NCBI GenBank assembly: GCA_010093705.1
Contig: MU006091.1
Location: forward strand, 227,922 to 291,921
Direction: 5' to 3'
From: Patellaria atrata CBS 101060
Taxonomy: Eukaryota; Ascomycota; Dothideomycetes; Patellariales; Patellariaceae
DNA: 64,000 bases
Position numbers and translations under genes: made by a program. Numbering within the stretch: position 1 is the first letter of the stretch; each line of letters begins with the position of its first letter. The notes under the pieces were generated by a model. The model did no database searches, had not been told where the DNA came from, and worked only from the letters and a program-made list of their open reading frames with translations. This document shows positions 34,021 to 45,040 of the stretch, in pieces.

Positions 34021-34993
34021 CACCAATGCCGTATCACGTCAGAGAACCACTATTAGGTAGTGCTACCCTAAGGCATGAACTGGATATCTGGCGATTTGAC
34101 GATATTATTCCCTTATATTCCTCTTGCGAGTCTCAAGCTTCTTTGGGGGTGTAGGCGTGTGTCAGCAATCACGTAAGAGGACGGAAGCCTAACGACAAAC
34201 ACTAAGGTACACTCTGTATAGATCTTCGGGCTCTTGGTAATATAACACCAATCATCATGTCCTCATGTGGAGGTCTATAGCGTACAGCCTTACCGATACC
34301 CGACCCTTTCTACGTAGCAGTGACTCTCATCTCGTACGCCGATTCCTTCGTGATATGCGCTCAAGAATACTATTGAAGGGAATTTCCTAAACTAAGCTAC
34401 TCCAAATCTGTAGTGTCTTACTAGCGACTGAACATCTACTTGCATAGCGACCCTTTACCTTTCGTCCCTTTAACCCTAGGCAAAGTCACCCCAAACAGAC
34501 CTAACATTCGGCAAATAGTAAGGGTGGATTAGGATAAATTGGCAATTCTCTGATATTTGTACGTGATACTGATTGTGGATATGTTCTATGGGCCCTCAGT
34601 GTACAGAGAACACAGAGATTTCTTCCTTTCCTCCCCAATGGCTGTGGACTGATCCGTTACTGTACACTTATTGTTGATCCGATGGCGTACTCTTCATGCT
34701 AGCTCCGGTAGCATTCCCCATGGTTGTACAGCTCAAATCGGAGTCCTTTTCGTTACACAAGTATAGGTAGACTTGGAATGCTGTATCGGGAAAGGGGTAC
34801 ATTTTAAAGATTGGAATTTTATCTTGCTCGATCCATCACACTAAGCGTATTGTTAGTGTTCATATTATACAGAAGACCAAAATACGTTTTGGATATGCAG
34901 ATAATGGTACCCTTAAGAACCAAGTGCCGCCCAGCAATTATTCCTCATAACTCCGCGCTCAATGCAAGCCGAAATTCCAGAGCACACCCTACA
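34021..34993. other. Convergent intergenic region, 970 bp
   Basis: Between the stop codons of the nucleotidyltransferase-like gene and TAF6. It carries TTACTGTACAC at about 34660-34670 and two further TGTACAG cores (34600, 34724). No gene supported. Confidence 0.4.
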
Positions 34994-36448
34994 CTAGTCC
35001 CCGAACTTCTCATCCAGAATAAACCTAATTAGACCCGTCTTGCCCAATTCCACCAATCTTCCTCCTATTGTCTCTCCCACCTTATCCACGATCCTCTCCC
35101 GCAAATCATCACCTTCGTCAATATCCATCACGTCCCTATTGGCGATATACACCCCCAGCGTCTGCAGCGCTTTCACTATAGCGCCAGCAACAATATCAAC
35201 TTCGAGCCTCTCACCACGTTCCACCGCTTCCGTGAGTACGCTATCGAATAGCTTGAGGTTCGGCAGGACCAGCTGCCGAACGCCATCTGGACCTGAGAGC
35301 GCGGTGAGTCCGATGATCGCACCATAGTACACACCGAGCGGTTTGAGTGGATCGAGGAATAGTTTGAGATACGTGCGCGCGAGCCGCGGACGAAGGTTTA
35401 CGGAGGTGCCAGAATACTTCTTCAGAATGTGAGTGAGGAGGGAGGCCGCATGGTTGCGGAGCTCGAAGTGAGCTGGTATGACGGCATGCGCGCCATTCCC
35501 GTTGCCATTTATTTCGGCCTGGCTTGGTTGGTTGGGTGGGCCTAGGCGCTTCCCGACGAGGCAGGTCAGGATGGCGGGGATGAGGTTCGCAATGTAGGGG
35601 TCCATGAAGAGGGCGGGGTTCTCAAGGAGAGCGGAGGCCAGATGAAGCGCTTGGTTGAGGGTAAAGAGGTCTTTGAGGCCGTGAGTTACTTTTTCGTTTA
35701 CGAAGTGGACAAAGTAGGGGATCAGTTGATGGAGTCCTGGATCCGTTCGGAGAGATGCGAGTGCCGCCAAACGGTATTCGTCATTATGTTCATCGGCCAT
35801 TGCGGCTACGATGCGGTCGAAATAGAGTTGTAGTTCCTTGGAAAGGACGTGTTTAACTAGGGGTTTGGCGGTAGTGGATGATGCGGCGAGGTTGGTGGGA
35901 GTTGCTTTGGCGGTATTCGACGGAGCGGAAGAGAGGGTAGGATTCTGTGGGATAGAAGGTTGGGTACCTTCAACAGCTAGCCAGTGAGCTGAAATAGATA
36001 GTGTCAGTATTTTGTGTTTTCACTGTCGACCCACTGGCCGAACAAGCCGAATGTTCACAATTGTCTTGAGAAACGTACCAGTGAACGTAATTTCCCTAGG
36101 AACCTTGGGAAGCGGCGCATTGATAAGTTTCTCAAAGTCCACTTCCTCATCCTCAACATAAAAGAGAGGCTGTCCTGGACCTATTGAAGCTTCCCCAAAC
36201 CTCAAGGGTCTAGTGCTTTCATACCCGTAAAGCGGCTCCACACTCAATACCCTCAGCGCATGTGTGATATCGCTTGTGTTCAACGTCGTGCGCTTGGAGT
36301 GTCGCATGAATTTCAACGCTTCCTCAAGTACTTGCTGTATCCGGAATTCGACATCTCGAGCAAGGTTCTCAGTTACATCTTTGGAAAGAGAGGCAATTCC
36401 CACGGATTCCGCTACATCACGGATGTTATCAGGATTCCACACTGACAT
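34994..36448 (-). CDS. taf6: Transcription initiation factor TFIID/SAGA subunit TAF6
   Basis: Two exons: 36448-36079 and 35988-34994, giving 454 residues. The N-terminal histone fold (about 1-70) reads [16 protein letters not shown], then [47 protein letters not shown] split over helices, as in H4-like TAF6. The splice restores [23 protein letters not shown], the conserved linker. The second half is the TAF6 HEAT-repeat domain: [46 protein letters not shown] and [19 protein letters not shown]6 pairs with TAF9 in TFIID and SAGA, in the nucleus, at RNA polymerase II promoters. The gene is divergent from nucleoside diphosphate kinase. Length is normal for the fungal protein. Confidence 0.95.
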
Positions 36449-37032
36449 CGTTATTTATTCAGCGGTTCCAGCCGTAGAGAAGAGGGTTTCAAATTTTCAG
36501 GAGGAGATCGCAAGTAAGGTGGAAGGGAAACTATTGAGGATAACGCATTCCTGGATTAAAAGCATCAAAGTCAATATTAAGATCTGATCTTGAACCGCCT
36601 GGTCGCCGGTTAAAAGTAAATATTAGCTTTGACAGACTCTATTGACGCAAACAATAGAAAAGACCATTAGGCATGTGATCGTGAATCGAGCGCCAAATCT
36701 TTTGAGGTGAAGCTAATGAGAGAGCTCGGCTTGGAAACCTGAAGCTATCGCGTCAGGGTGCCAGTGCGTCCTCTGGCTCACATCCGCCCCGCCCCGCCCC
36801 GCCCCGCCACACCACCGTTCCCATCCCGAATACATAGACCGCCAAAATCCCAAATTGGAACAACCCCACTTCCGTTAAACCCCACCATCTGCACGGCCAA
36901 CACTAAACAATTTTTCGAATGTCCTCAGAACAACTACTAGACTCCGAACCTGCTATTCTCAAATTCGTTGGGCCTAAAGATCGCGCTAGAATAAAACATA
37001 ATATCGAACTTCACAAGCAGAAACAGAACGAA
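36449..37032. promoter_or_regulatory. Divergent promoter of TAF6 and nucleoside diphosphate kinase
   Basis: This 584-bp shared upstream region contains a CCCCG pentamer run (36784-36808, about five units), which provides repeated CCCCGCCCC GC-box-like sequences, between two housekeeping genes. An in-frame upstream ATG for the kinase is at 36919. No other element recognised. Confidence 0.45.
36784..36808. repeat. Short tandem repeat of GCCCC
   Basis: Five uninterrupted units of a GC-only pentamer inside the divergent TAF6/NDK promoter. Perfect copies, so it may vary in length between strains. Confidence 0.85.
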
Positions 37033-37828
37033 ATGACTACTGAACAGACGTAAGTTGAATTGTATCATAGCGGGACCATAATGTTTGCTGACAGGTGAAT
37101 TAGCTTCATTGCTGTCAAGCCTGATGGCGTTCAGGTAATGCTACAGCGAAATTGACGTTACTATGAGAGAAATGACAACTAATGTTGACCCCAGCGTGGA
37201 TTGATTGGCCCCATCATTTCTCGTTTCGAGAACCGTGGGTATGTTTGCTCTCCCGTTCAATATGTTCTGTATCAGGTAGACTGTGAGACTGACACTTCTC
37301 CAGCTTCAAGCTCGTGGCCATCAAGCTTATGACTGCATCCAAGGAGCACCTTGAGAAGCACTATGAGGATCTCTCCTCCAAGCCCTTCTTCCCTGGTCTC
37401 GTAACCTGTACGTACTGCATCCCTCGTACTTCTCTAAGACACCTTAGAGAGTCAAGAATAGCCTGGAATTACGATTTTTTGACAGCACTAACAAATAATT
37501 AGATATGGCATCCGGCCCAGTCTGCGCCATGGTGTGGGAAGGTCGTGATGTCGTGAAGACTGGCCGTGCCATCCTCGGTGCCACAAACCCTCTTCAATCC
37601 GCCCCCGGGACCATCCGGGGCGACTTTGCCATTGTACGTTCTTCGTTATTCCCCTTATATGTATACATGTAGATACTGATATGGCATGAACAGGACGTTG
37701 GCCGCAATGTCTGCCACGGCTCTGATGCTGTAGACAGTGCCAAGAAGGAAATTGCTCTCTGGTTCAAGGAGGAGGAGCTTCAGAAGTGGAAGCCCGCCCA
37801 GTTTGACTGGGTCTACGAGAAGGCATAA
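37033..37828 (+). CDS. ndk1: Nucleoside diphosphate kinase
   Basis: Six exons: 37033-37049, 37104-37134, 37195-37238, 37304-37407, 37503-37633 and 37694-37828, giving 153 residues, the standard length of a group I NDK. Conserved elements: [27 protein letters not shown] at the start (joined over three introns), [14 protein letters not shown], the Kpn loop region in [14 protein letters not shown], and the catalytic phospho-histidine His117 in [12 protein letters not shown]. The enzyme moves gamma-phosphate between nucleoside tri- and diphosphates by a ping-pong mechanism; fungal homologues also act in signalling. I chose the ATG at 37033 by family length; an upstream ATG at 36919 is in frame and would add 38 residues. 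The six exons are tiny and typical of an old, highly expressed gene. Confidence 0.96.
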
Positions 37829-38000
37829 TGCTGGAAAAAAGACGATTTATATCAGAAAATAAAACATCTTAAGATGTTGGAATGAATAAACTTAGAATAG
37901 GTGAATATCCAGATCGTCAGACAACGACTGTCATGCAAAGCCCACCTGAAATGCTCCGTCCTAAGATGCTCTATAATTTAGTTGATCCATATAACTTTTT

Positions 38001-41000
38001 TCACACACCTTGAATACCATTTGTCTCATTATCAGCCTGCACCGACTCCTTATCACCCTCAGCATCGGCCTCATCCTCCTGTAATCCCAACCCAGCCCAC
38101 CAATTCCTCAACTTGGATACTGTATCTCTCTCCTCATCACCAAACTCTACCGGGGGACCTTTGATCTCTTCGCGCCCACCATCAAACTCGCGGGCGAACA
38201 TCGGATTCCCACCTCCATGGCCCAAATTACTAAACCTCCACACCACCCATGCACTACTCTCACCGCTAACTAAGATAGTATTGCCGCCCTTTGTTGTTCG
38301 GACCTTGAAAGCGCGAAGCAAGACCACATCGCCTCTTTCTGCGAAAGGAAGCGCAGCCTTCCACGGCCGGAAAACCCGAATGCTCACACGCTTGGGAAAG
38401 AAACCCGGGCTGGAGATGCTAAGCGTCGTACTCCAATCCCTCGGTCCCTTTTCCGCGCGCTTTGGTTCTTTTGATGCGCGAATCACGAGCGCCAGGACAT
38501 CAACGGGATGCTGGGAAGCGTTGAGATAGATTGGGAGAGTCAATAGAGAGTGGTAGAAGGAGTGTTCGGTCCGAATACCTTTGAGTAAGTTGATATCTTG
38601 AGTGTTGAGGGACTCAGTAGAGGTTGAAGGGGTAATCTGTGGTGTTTCTTCTTTAGGGGATTCCAAGTCTGAATCTACGGATGACGGGCTCGCATGTTCG
38701 CTCTCCTCTTCTGAGCTAGCTGCTAGAACAGGGGCACTGGAGCGACGTGGCTGGAACCAGGTGCTTAAGACGTCTGGAATAGCGCTGGAACGAGAATTGG
38801 GCTGTTTGCGCTTGAAATAGGAATGCTCTTTTTCGAAATCGAGAACGACGGGCCTCCTAAGATTCGATGTCGCCTCCACTTCTCTCGTCTCCGTCTTAAT
38901 CGAATTGGCTGTGGTCTCAACGAGAGATTCTTCTTGCGTCAAGCCTGTAGATTCCCGCTGCGTTAGCTGAGGTGTAGGAGGCATGGCATCTTGCTGATGT
39001 AGTGTAGGTGAAAGGGAATCATCCGCTTGTTGTTGGCTGGGATCCGGAGTTATCGGCAGGTTATTTGTTAGAAGTGATAGTTGATAGCTGGGTTCCACTT
39101 GGCGAATTAACGGTTGCGAGATGAATTCCGGGGGCGAAGAACGGGGTTCAGAACCCTTCGCAAGATTGGGATATTCGACCTTTACTGAAATCACAGCAGA
39201 GGTCGGACCAATAAGTTGTTCTTCAGTGTGTGATTCGGGAGCAGATGAGGTAACTGAAAAGACTGATAAAGATGGCTCTTTCCCATTCAGGTGCATATCA
39301 TCCGGGCTCTGTGACTCAATGACCGCCGTTTGTTTCGGTGATGTTTGCTCCGAGACTGGAATATGCTCTGGGCCATGCTGCCCCTCTGGAATCTCGGAAC
39401 TGGAATGAATTGTGATATCGGAATGGGATGGAGCGGGTAAAGATTCATGACGCGCCAAAGGTACAAACGGTCTTGATCCAGCGGGCTTTTGACTGGCCAG
39501 TTGGCTCGCGCGCTGTCTCCTGTATTCTTCCTCGAATTTGAGACCATCGCTTGACATGTTGTCATCATCCCTTAACTCTTTTCGTGGTGGTTCTGAAGAG
39601 ATGACAGTAGATATCGACGCTTGAGAATCTATACTTCCCTCCTCAGAATCTTTAACAAAACCTGGACCGTGTTTTGAGCTGATCTGACGGGTTATATATG
39701 AATGGGGTTGACTAGTCAGGGCTTCGACCTTTATGCCCTGTATTTCAGAAGGGGGTTCTACAGGGACTAGAGGAGGACTAGATAATAGGGAAGAGACTGA
39801 AGCTTGACCAGAACCTCCTGAAGGAATATCAAATTGTTTATGAAGTCTCTCAATAGCCTCCTGATCTTCAACTATACCTTCTGATGAAGGGAGGTTAGGG
39901 ACGAAGTCATCATCATCCAGAGAAAGATTCGGTGCCTCATATTCATGGTCTGGCACAATAACGGCGTGATCCTGATCGTGACCTTCGAAGAAGGGTGATC
40001 CTTGATATTCTTCTAGAACCAGCTGTTCCTCATTCAATTGAGGCTGGGATAACCCGTGCTCATCTATAGGGCTGGAGTCGGAACCAAGGTCAATAACTTG
40101 ACTAGTTCTTGGAGGGGAGTTATTGAGCTCTCGAGGTACACCAAGAGCTGGGTAAGAAATCGAGACAGTTGATTGAAGCAATTTTGACGGGTTTTCCGCA
40201 ACGTCCCGAGCAAAGGGCTGTGTCTTATCAGAGTCATATCCAGTCTCTTCCATTTTTATAGGAGAACCACCGTCAACATCCATCCCATCGAAAAACCGAG
40301 GTGATTCTCCGTCGTTACCTTCTGAGGGCGAATTTACTAGCGACCCTTTGTCTAGCCTGTTCTCTGCAAGGCTTAGACTCTCACCATCCATATCATGGTC
40401 ATAAGTGTCAGAAATTAGTCTCTCAGGCTGCTGTACTGAATGATCAAGCTCCCTCTTCACGATCGAAATATCTTCTCTAGCGTCAGTCTTAGTCTCTTCA
40501 GCTTCCTCGCCTTCTGAGTCGTTTCCTAGAGGGTCGACAATGATTGAAAATTTTAAGTTATGATTATCTGCTGGTCGACTTTCAGAGGGCACATGGTCCG
40601 CTTCACCAGCAACTACTTGCTGAGGGCTAGATCGCTGATGGGGTAATTCGGATTGTGGTGCGGTACCCGACCTTTCAAAAGCGTTGTCTCTCTTTGAAGA
40701 TACGGTACCGTCAAGTCCGGAGGCAAAATCTTGGATTTGAGTAGAAGGGTCTTTCAAATTATGTGCGGGATAACCAATAGAATGAATATCTCTAGCTATC
40801 GATGATGTACTAGGCCCAATGGCAAAATAAGAACCCGAAGCACTAATTCCGGAAAACCCAGTGATGGGGGAGGGTAAGGGGAGGGAAGGAGATGGAATTG
40901 GCTTCAGTTTGGGTGTAGACGGACTATGTTGGGGGAAGGAAGCTGTTTTAGTGTCGTCTGGACGAACGAACGATGTCTGTAAAGCAGGTAACGATGGTGG

Positions 41001-42437
41001 TGGCATTGCCATGTGAAGCTGCTCACTAGGAGTCTCTTGTATCGTGTCCAGTTGTGAAATCTCGTGTTCTTTGGGAACGGACATCGACGCGTAGTCTTCC
41101 TCTTCCGTATCACTAAGATGTTCATAATGAGCACCTTGCTCTCCGTGTTGTCTTAACGACACAGTATCATCTCGAAAGTCAATATCGCCGCATTCGTCTA
41201 AACTGTCTTCTCTGTAAAGTCCCACCACACTCGTCCCCTGTGGAACATGTTCTTCATCAGAATTCGCGCCAGGTGATTGGTCATTTCTTCTAACAACTCG
41301 AATCGATGAGCTAGGTGTTCCAACAGAAGTGTTGACTTTCATTATCCCTTCAGTTCCGGAAAGCCCATCACTATTAATTATCTCCTTGGTAAAATTTTCA
41401 TAATCGATGCGCTGACCGTCATCAAATATAGGGGAGCCCTCTGATAATGCTTCTTGTTCGCCAAATTGTGATGTTTCTCCATCTGCTAATGCGGGACTTA
41501 TGGCATGATCGATATCACTAGATTCCACAGTGATTAGTGGACTGGATAGTTGATAAGGTGAAGCGGGCTGATCCTCCGAGATAGTTTCATTTTGTATATC
41601 CAGTTGCGTTGAGGGAAGGAAATATGCGTCACCAACGATTGATATATATGGAGAGACAGGGGTTTGTAACTGTACAACTCGAGCAACGTTATCTTGCTCC
41701 TTGGAAGGACTTGAGAGGTCGCTGATGGGATCTCCATTTGGATCATATTCCTTTTCCGGAGATGGTGTGCGAGCAGAGAAATGCCAATTTCCAGTCTCGC
41801 CCCACGATTGTCTCAGTCTTTTCCTCCCCTTCCCTTCAACAAATCCGTCCGGTTCAGCGAAAGGATCGTATGGGTTGTGAAAAAACGGGCCTGAGGATAG
41901 ACGCGTGCCCTTTAAGAATGCGGGGGAGGACCAGGTATCAGACGTTCTCAGGGCGCGTATTCTGCCAATTGCTGGAGTACAAGGTTGATGCTCTGGAGTA
42001 TGGCCCATGATAGGTAGGAAGAGATCGTCCGATGGCGACGTAGGGTCATTGATATCGATGTCTACTACCTGTTCGTTCTCTCGTTTAATTTTAATCGCAA
42101 TTCTACGCCCATAACGGAGTTCCCAGTCCACAGATTTTCCCGGTGTCTTAGCTCCCTGCTCTTCATCTCTATCTACAAACTGTGCGCCCGAGAGAGAGAC
42201 CTCAACTTCATCACCAATTCCAATCCCACTCTTTGCCACAGCTTGTCCGCTTGCTCCAGTTAGTTGGACGCGAACTTGGCCTTTGTGACGGCGTAACCGG
42301 AAATCTTGATCGGCCAAAAGTAAACTGCATGTCCGGGTCGAGGAGGAATAAGGCCATATGAGCGTGATTACAGCCTTAATCGATGCGGATTCGGGCGTGA
42401 CCTTGGGGTCAAGAGAAGAGATTGACACCAGGGGCAT
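38001..42437 (-). CDS. Large protein with telomere-type OB folds (POT1/Cdc13-like Telo_bind)
   Basis: A single-exon gene of 1478 residues. The N-terminus (about 20-120) looks like an OB fold: VKAVITLIWPYSSSTRT..LLLAD, FRLRRHKGQVRVQLTG, GIGDEVEVSLSGAQF and WELRYGRRIAIKI. The C-terminus (about 1280-1415) resembles the telomeric single-strand DNA-binding domain of POT1/Cdc13: FYHSLLTLPIYLN, PVDVLALVIRASKEPKRAEKGPRDW, ISSPGFFPKRVSIRVFRPWKAALP, GDVVLLRAFKVRTTKGGNTILVS. The 1150 residues between are highly acidic, serine-rich and apparently disordered, with many SP/TP sites and SIM-like patches (VIDLGSDSSP). A domain plan of OB folds at both ends of a long disordered chain fits a Cdc13/CTC1-like CST component. 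Function at telomeres is inferred. Upstream sequence holds clustered ACGCG boxes (separate finding). Confidence 0.78.
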   Translation of the reverse strand: MPLVSISSLDPKVTPESASIKAVITLIWPYSSSTRTCSLLLADQDFRLRRHKGQVRVQLTGASGQAVAKSGIGIGDEVEVSLSGAQFVDRDEEQGAKTPGKSVDWELRYGRRIAIKIKRENEQVVDIDINDPTSPSDDLFLPIMGHTPEHQPCTPAIGRIRALRTSDTWSSPAFLKGTRLSSGPFFHNPYDPFAEPDGFVEGKGRKRLRQSWGETGNWHFSARTPSPEKEYDPNGDPISDLSSPSKEQDNVARVVQLQTPVSPYISIVGDAYFLPSTQLDIQNETISEDQPASPYQLSSPLITVESSDIDHAISPALADGETSQFGEQEALSEGSPIFDDGQRIDYENFTKEIINSDGLSGTEGIMKVNTSVGTPSSSIRVVRRNDQSPGANSDEEHVPQGTSVVGLYREDSLDECGDIDFRDDTVSLRQHGEQGAHYEHLSDTEEEDYASMSVPKEHEISQLDTIQETPSEQLHMAMPPPSLPALQTSFVRPDDTKTASFPQHSPSTPKLKPIPSPSLPLPSPITGFSGISASGSYFAIGPSTSSIARDIHSIGYPAHNLKDPSTQIQDFASGLDGTVSSKRDNAFERSGTAPQSELPHQRSSPQQVVAGEADHVPSESRPADNHNLKFSIIVDPLGNDSEGEEAEETKTDAREDISIVKRELDHSVQQPERLISDTYDHDMDGESLSLAENRLDKGSLVNSPSEGNDGESPRFFDGMDVDGGSPIKMEETGYDSDKTQPFARDVAENPSKLLQSTVSISYPALGVPRELNNSPPRTSQVIDLGSDSSPIDEHGLSQPQLNEEQLVLEEYQGSPFFEGHDQDHAVIVPDHEYEAPNLSLDDDDFVPNLPSSEGIVEDQEAIERLHKQFDIPSGGSGQASVSSLLSSPPLVPVEPPSEIQGIKVEALTSQPHSYITRQISSKHGPGFVKDSEEGSIDSQASISTVISSEPPRKELRDDDNMSSDGLKFEEEYRRQRASQLASQKPAGSRPFVPLARHESLPAPSHSDITIHSSSEIPEGQHGPEHIPVSEQTSPKQTAVIESQSPDDMHLNGKEPSLSVFSVTSSAPESHTEEQLIGPTSAVISVKVEYPNLAKGSEPRSSPPEFISQPLIRQVEPSYQLSLLTNNLPITPDPSQQQADDSLSPTLHQQDAMPPTPQLTQRESTGLTQEESLVETTANSIKTETREVEATSNLRRPVVLDFEKEHSYFKRKQPNSRSSAIPDVLSTWFQPRRSSAPVLAASSEEESEHASPSSVDSDLESPKEETPQITPSTSTESLNTQDINLLKGIRTEHSFYHSLLTLPIYLNASQHPVDVLALVIRASKEPKRAEKGPRDWSTTLSISSPGFFPKRVSIRVFRPWKAALPFAERGDVVLLRAFKVRTTKGGNTILVSGESSAWVVWRFSNLGHGGGNPMFAREFDGGREEIKGPPVEFGDEERDTVSKLRNWWAGLGLQEDEADAEGDKESVQADNETNGIQGV

Positions 42438-45040
42438 GGTTGATATGAGCCCTGAGAGAGCTTATCGCCAATCAATTATGATCCATTTGCTTCTGCAGAC
42501 TATGCGGAAAGAGGAGGCTCGCGGTGATTGAAGCATTCCCTTCTCCTGCTGTGAAACTTTGGATTTGTGGCACGCTGGAAATCCTAACGCATAGCGGCAG
42601 ATCTACGCTAGCGGGACTTGGCGCCAGTTGTCCGCGTTTAAGGCAGCGCGTCGCGTCCCGTTAAGGTTACCCGACGCGGCATCAACAAAGGAGAAGTCAA
42701 GTAAAGCCCCTCAAAATGTTTCATGGACAAAATCCGAGAAGAAGGATATATAACACCCGGGGTGTTGTACTCCATATATATATTAGTGGTTACATTATAC
42801 AGTTGATGAGTTGGCAAATATGAAGAGTGACGGAGCTATCAAGCACATTTACCATGAGTTGGAACATTGTACCAGCAGTCTTACGTATTGAGTCGAAACC
42901 TACAAAGCTTGGTCACGCTGTATGCTTCTATATTCAGGACAAGTGAGTCGAAGTCTCTTCAAAGAGTGGCCGCGCTGTACGGCAGGTGGTCAATACGGAG
43001 TCAGAGTCTGCTTGGATTGACCCCGCCGAGTTGTACGGTGCAGAAAAGTGTACAATCAAGTCCACAAAATCATAGCTAACCTCATGGTGACCCCGGAGTG
43101 CGATGACAACGGAGGAGTGCGTAGCTCTGTACTAAGTATTACTTCAGAATGTGACTACGGTGAGAGAAGACACTTCGGTGTCGCCTTGGTACGAGGAAAT
43201 CCCACCATACTTCTCTTACTGCACGGTTCGGTTTTTACCAGAATTTTCAATAGAACCATATCAAGTAAAATAAATCCACACTATGTTTCTCGTAGATTTC
43301 TTCCTCGTCGTATTGAAGTTTTTCGTGAACTAGTAACTTGCTGGTCTCATCCTTCTTATATATCTCACACCCAATCGTTATCTCGATGATCTATGACAAA
43401 GAAGACGCTGTAAGAATTCCATTGCTTTAAGATGAGTACTTCATGTAGAGTAGAAGGTGGAAGTAATAGAGCAATACGGCTCGAGAGATTACAGCCTCAA
43501 CGTCGGATTCATAATTAACCAACGAGTACAGTAACTTCATCTGTTAAATATCAGGCGCATAACATTTGGAGTATAACTCTTTACACTGCCAGGTTCATTC
43601 TTCCACCGAAAGCGCTGTGGCATGAAAAACACGGCTAGGGAACCTTTTTCTTTTCTCGGAGAGTAGGGTGCATAAGCAACCGTGAATGATTCTCGTCAAT
43701 GATGGTATTTTAACAATGAAAATTACATGTTTCTTAGTATTGTGCTTAGTATGATGTCGAAGTGACAGGTTTCATAACGGGATTAGGGGATTACCGTCTC
43801 GTATGGATGTTAAGACGATGAGATGGTTAAATCTAGTTAAGGATGTGATTCTGAAACAACAACTTGCTTGACTGTTAGACATACTCGTATGTAGGAGTTC
43901 AATGAGATTATGAAAAGATGAATCTTTAACAGTGAGTAGAAAGCTGATCGAGAGTCGGACGGGAGTGTGCTGATGTGATCTCTTATCGCCTGAAATGCCC
44001 CGCCAAAGATTGGCTGAAAGAGGGTTGGGCTTAGGTGGCAGATGGTGTGTCGTGTCGTAGGCTCGTAGCTCGAATGTCCGAAACTCTCCAGCTAGAATAG
44101 TTCTACGGTAACAAGAGAGCTCCAAGGCACCATCCTGTTCTCTTCACACCGTCATATGATGCATTCTATCCGAAGCAGGCGAAGACTCTTTCTTCAATAA
44201 ATCTACAGCTTTACTCATACAAGTATCATCGCAAACCGTGACAACTCTCCTCCGGCCTAACTTTGTATTGGCCGTTTCGTGCAGCTTTGGTGCATTCTGA
44301 CGCTTCTGACTACTGCTCTATAAACGCTTCCGGCTCTACCTTAACGTCCACTCACCACCTCCCACCTTGCCATCCTCCACTCCGACCCTCATTAAGTCTG
44401 CTGCTCAGTTCTCAGACTCGATATAACCATCACGACTCATCAGCAAGCCAGTTCCTTCAGATTAGCTTGCCTGCCGTAAGTCCGAGCTTAACTCGACATA
44501 TCCCAAACTTCCATAACCGCCCAGGAACCTTCCAACCGCTTCACCAAATACCTTACGACCCTAGATTTCCCACTATAATCTCGAAAACGATTCATTACAG
44601 CTTTCGAGAGCTAAGAAGTTCGCGAAGCCTTGCGGATGTGACTGCTTTGAGCCGGGAAAAGCTTCCGTAGCGAGTCCCGTCTTCAATAAGCAATCAGTTT
44701 CCGCATCTGCTTTCGAACCCATCTAGGAGCTGCCGACCTGGCAGACGAAATACCCCCAGACCATATCACCCCTTCCACCTCCGACCACCCAGCAATCCCG
44801 ACTCCCGGCCCATCTACCTTCCCAATCATCTCAGCCCAAACCTCTGTACCAACATCTGTAGTAACATCTATATCCACTGCGCCTACAAACGAAGAACAAA
44901 CCGTAACACAGTCGCGTAGGAAGCGCAGACGTCGTTCATCGGGATCTTCGACCCATCCACTCAATAGAGATATCACACATTCCAGAGGCGGGTCCTCAGG
45001 CGGTAGATCCAAGCGTAGACGAGACGAGACCGATTCTACC
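42438..45040. other. Long divergent region with ACGCG-box cluster (telomere-type gene / Gid7)
   Basis: About 2.6 kb. At 42633-42678, 200-240 bp upstream of the telomere-type gene, four ACGCG cores (two in tandem) form a dense cluster. The far side, 44,690-45,040, is an open frame in phase with Gid7 that encodes a Ser/Thr/Pro and Arg-rich sequence and may be its true N-terminus. The middle (42,800-44,600) contains only short ORFs without motifs. Confidence 0.45.
42633..42678 (-). promoter_or_regulatory. Cluster of four ACGCG (MBF/MluI cell-cycle box-like) cores
   Basis: CGCGT (ACGCG on the minus strand) occurs at 42633-42637, 42647-42651 and 42652-42656, and ACGCG on the plus strand at 42674-42678. 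They sit about 195-240 bp upstream of the telomere-type gene. In yeasts, MBF binds such boxes and drives G1/S transcription of DNA replication genes. Binding here is inferred only from sequence. Confidence 0.6.

Noticed and set aside
42867-43389. Plus-strand frames in the telomere-type/Gid7 spacer
   Set aside because: Short, unrelated frames with low coding character and no recognisable family.
44263-44670. A 135-codon plus-strand frame upstream of Gid7
   Set aside because: It starts at a non-ATG codon, is Pro/Ser/His-rich with no domain, and resembles pyrimidine-rich leader sequence.
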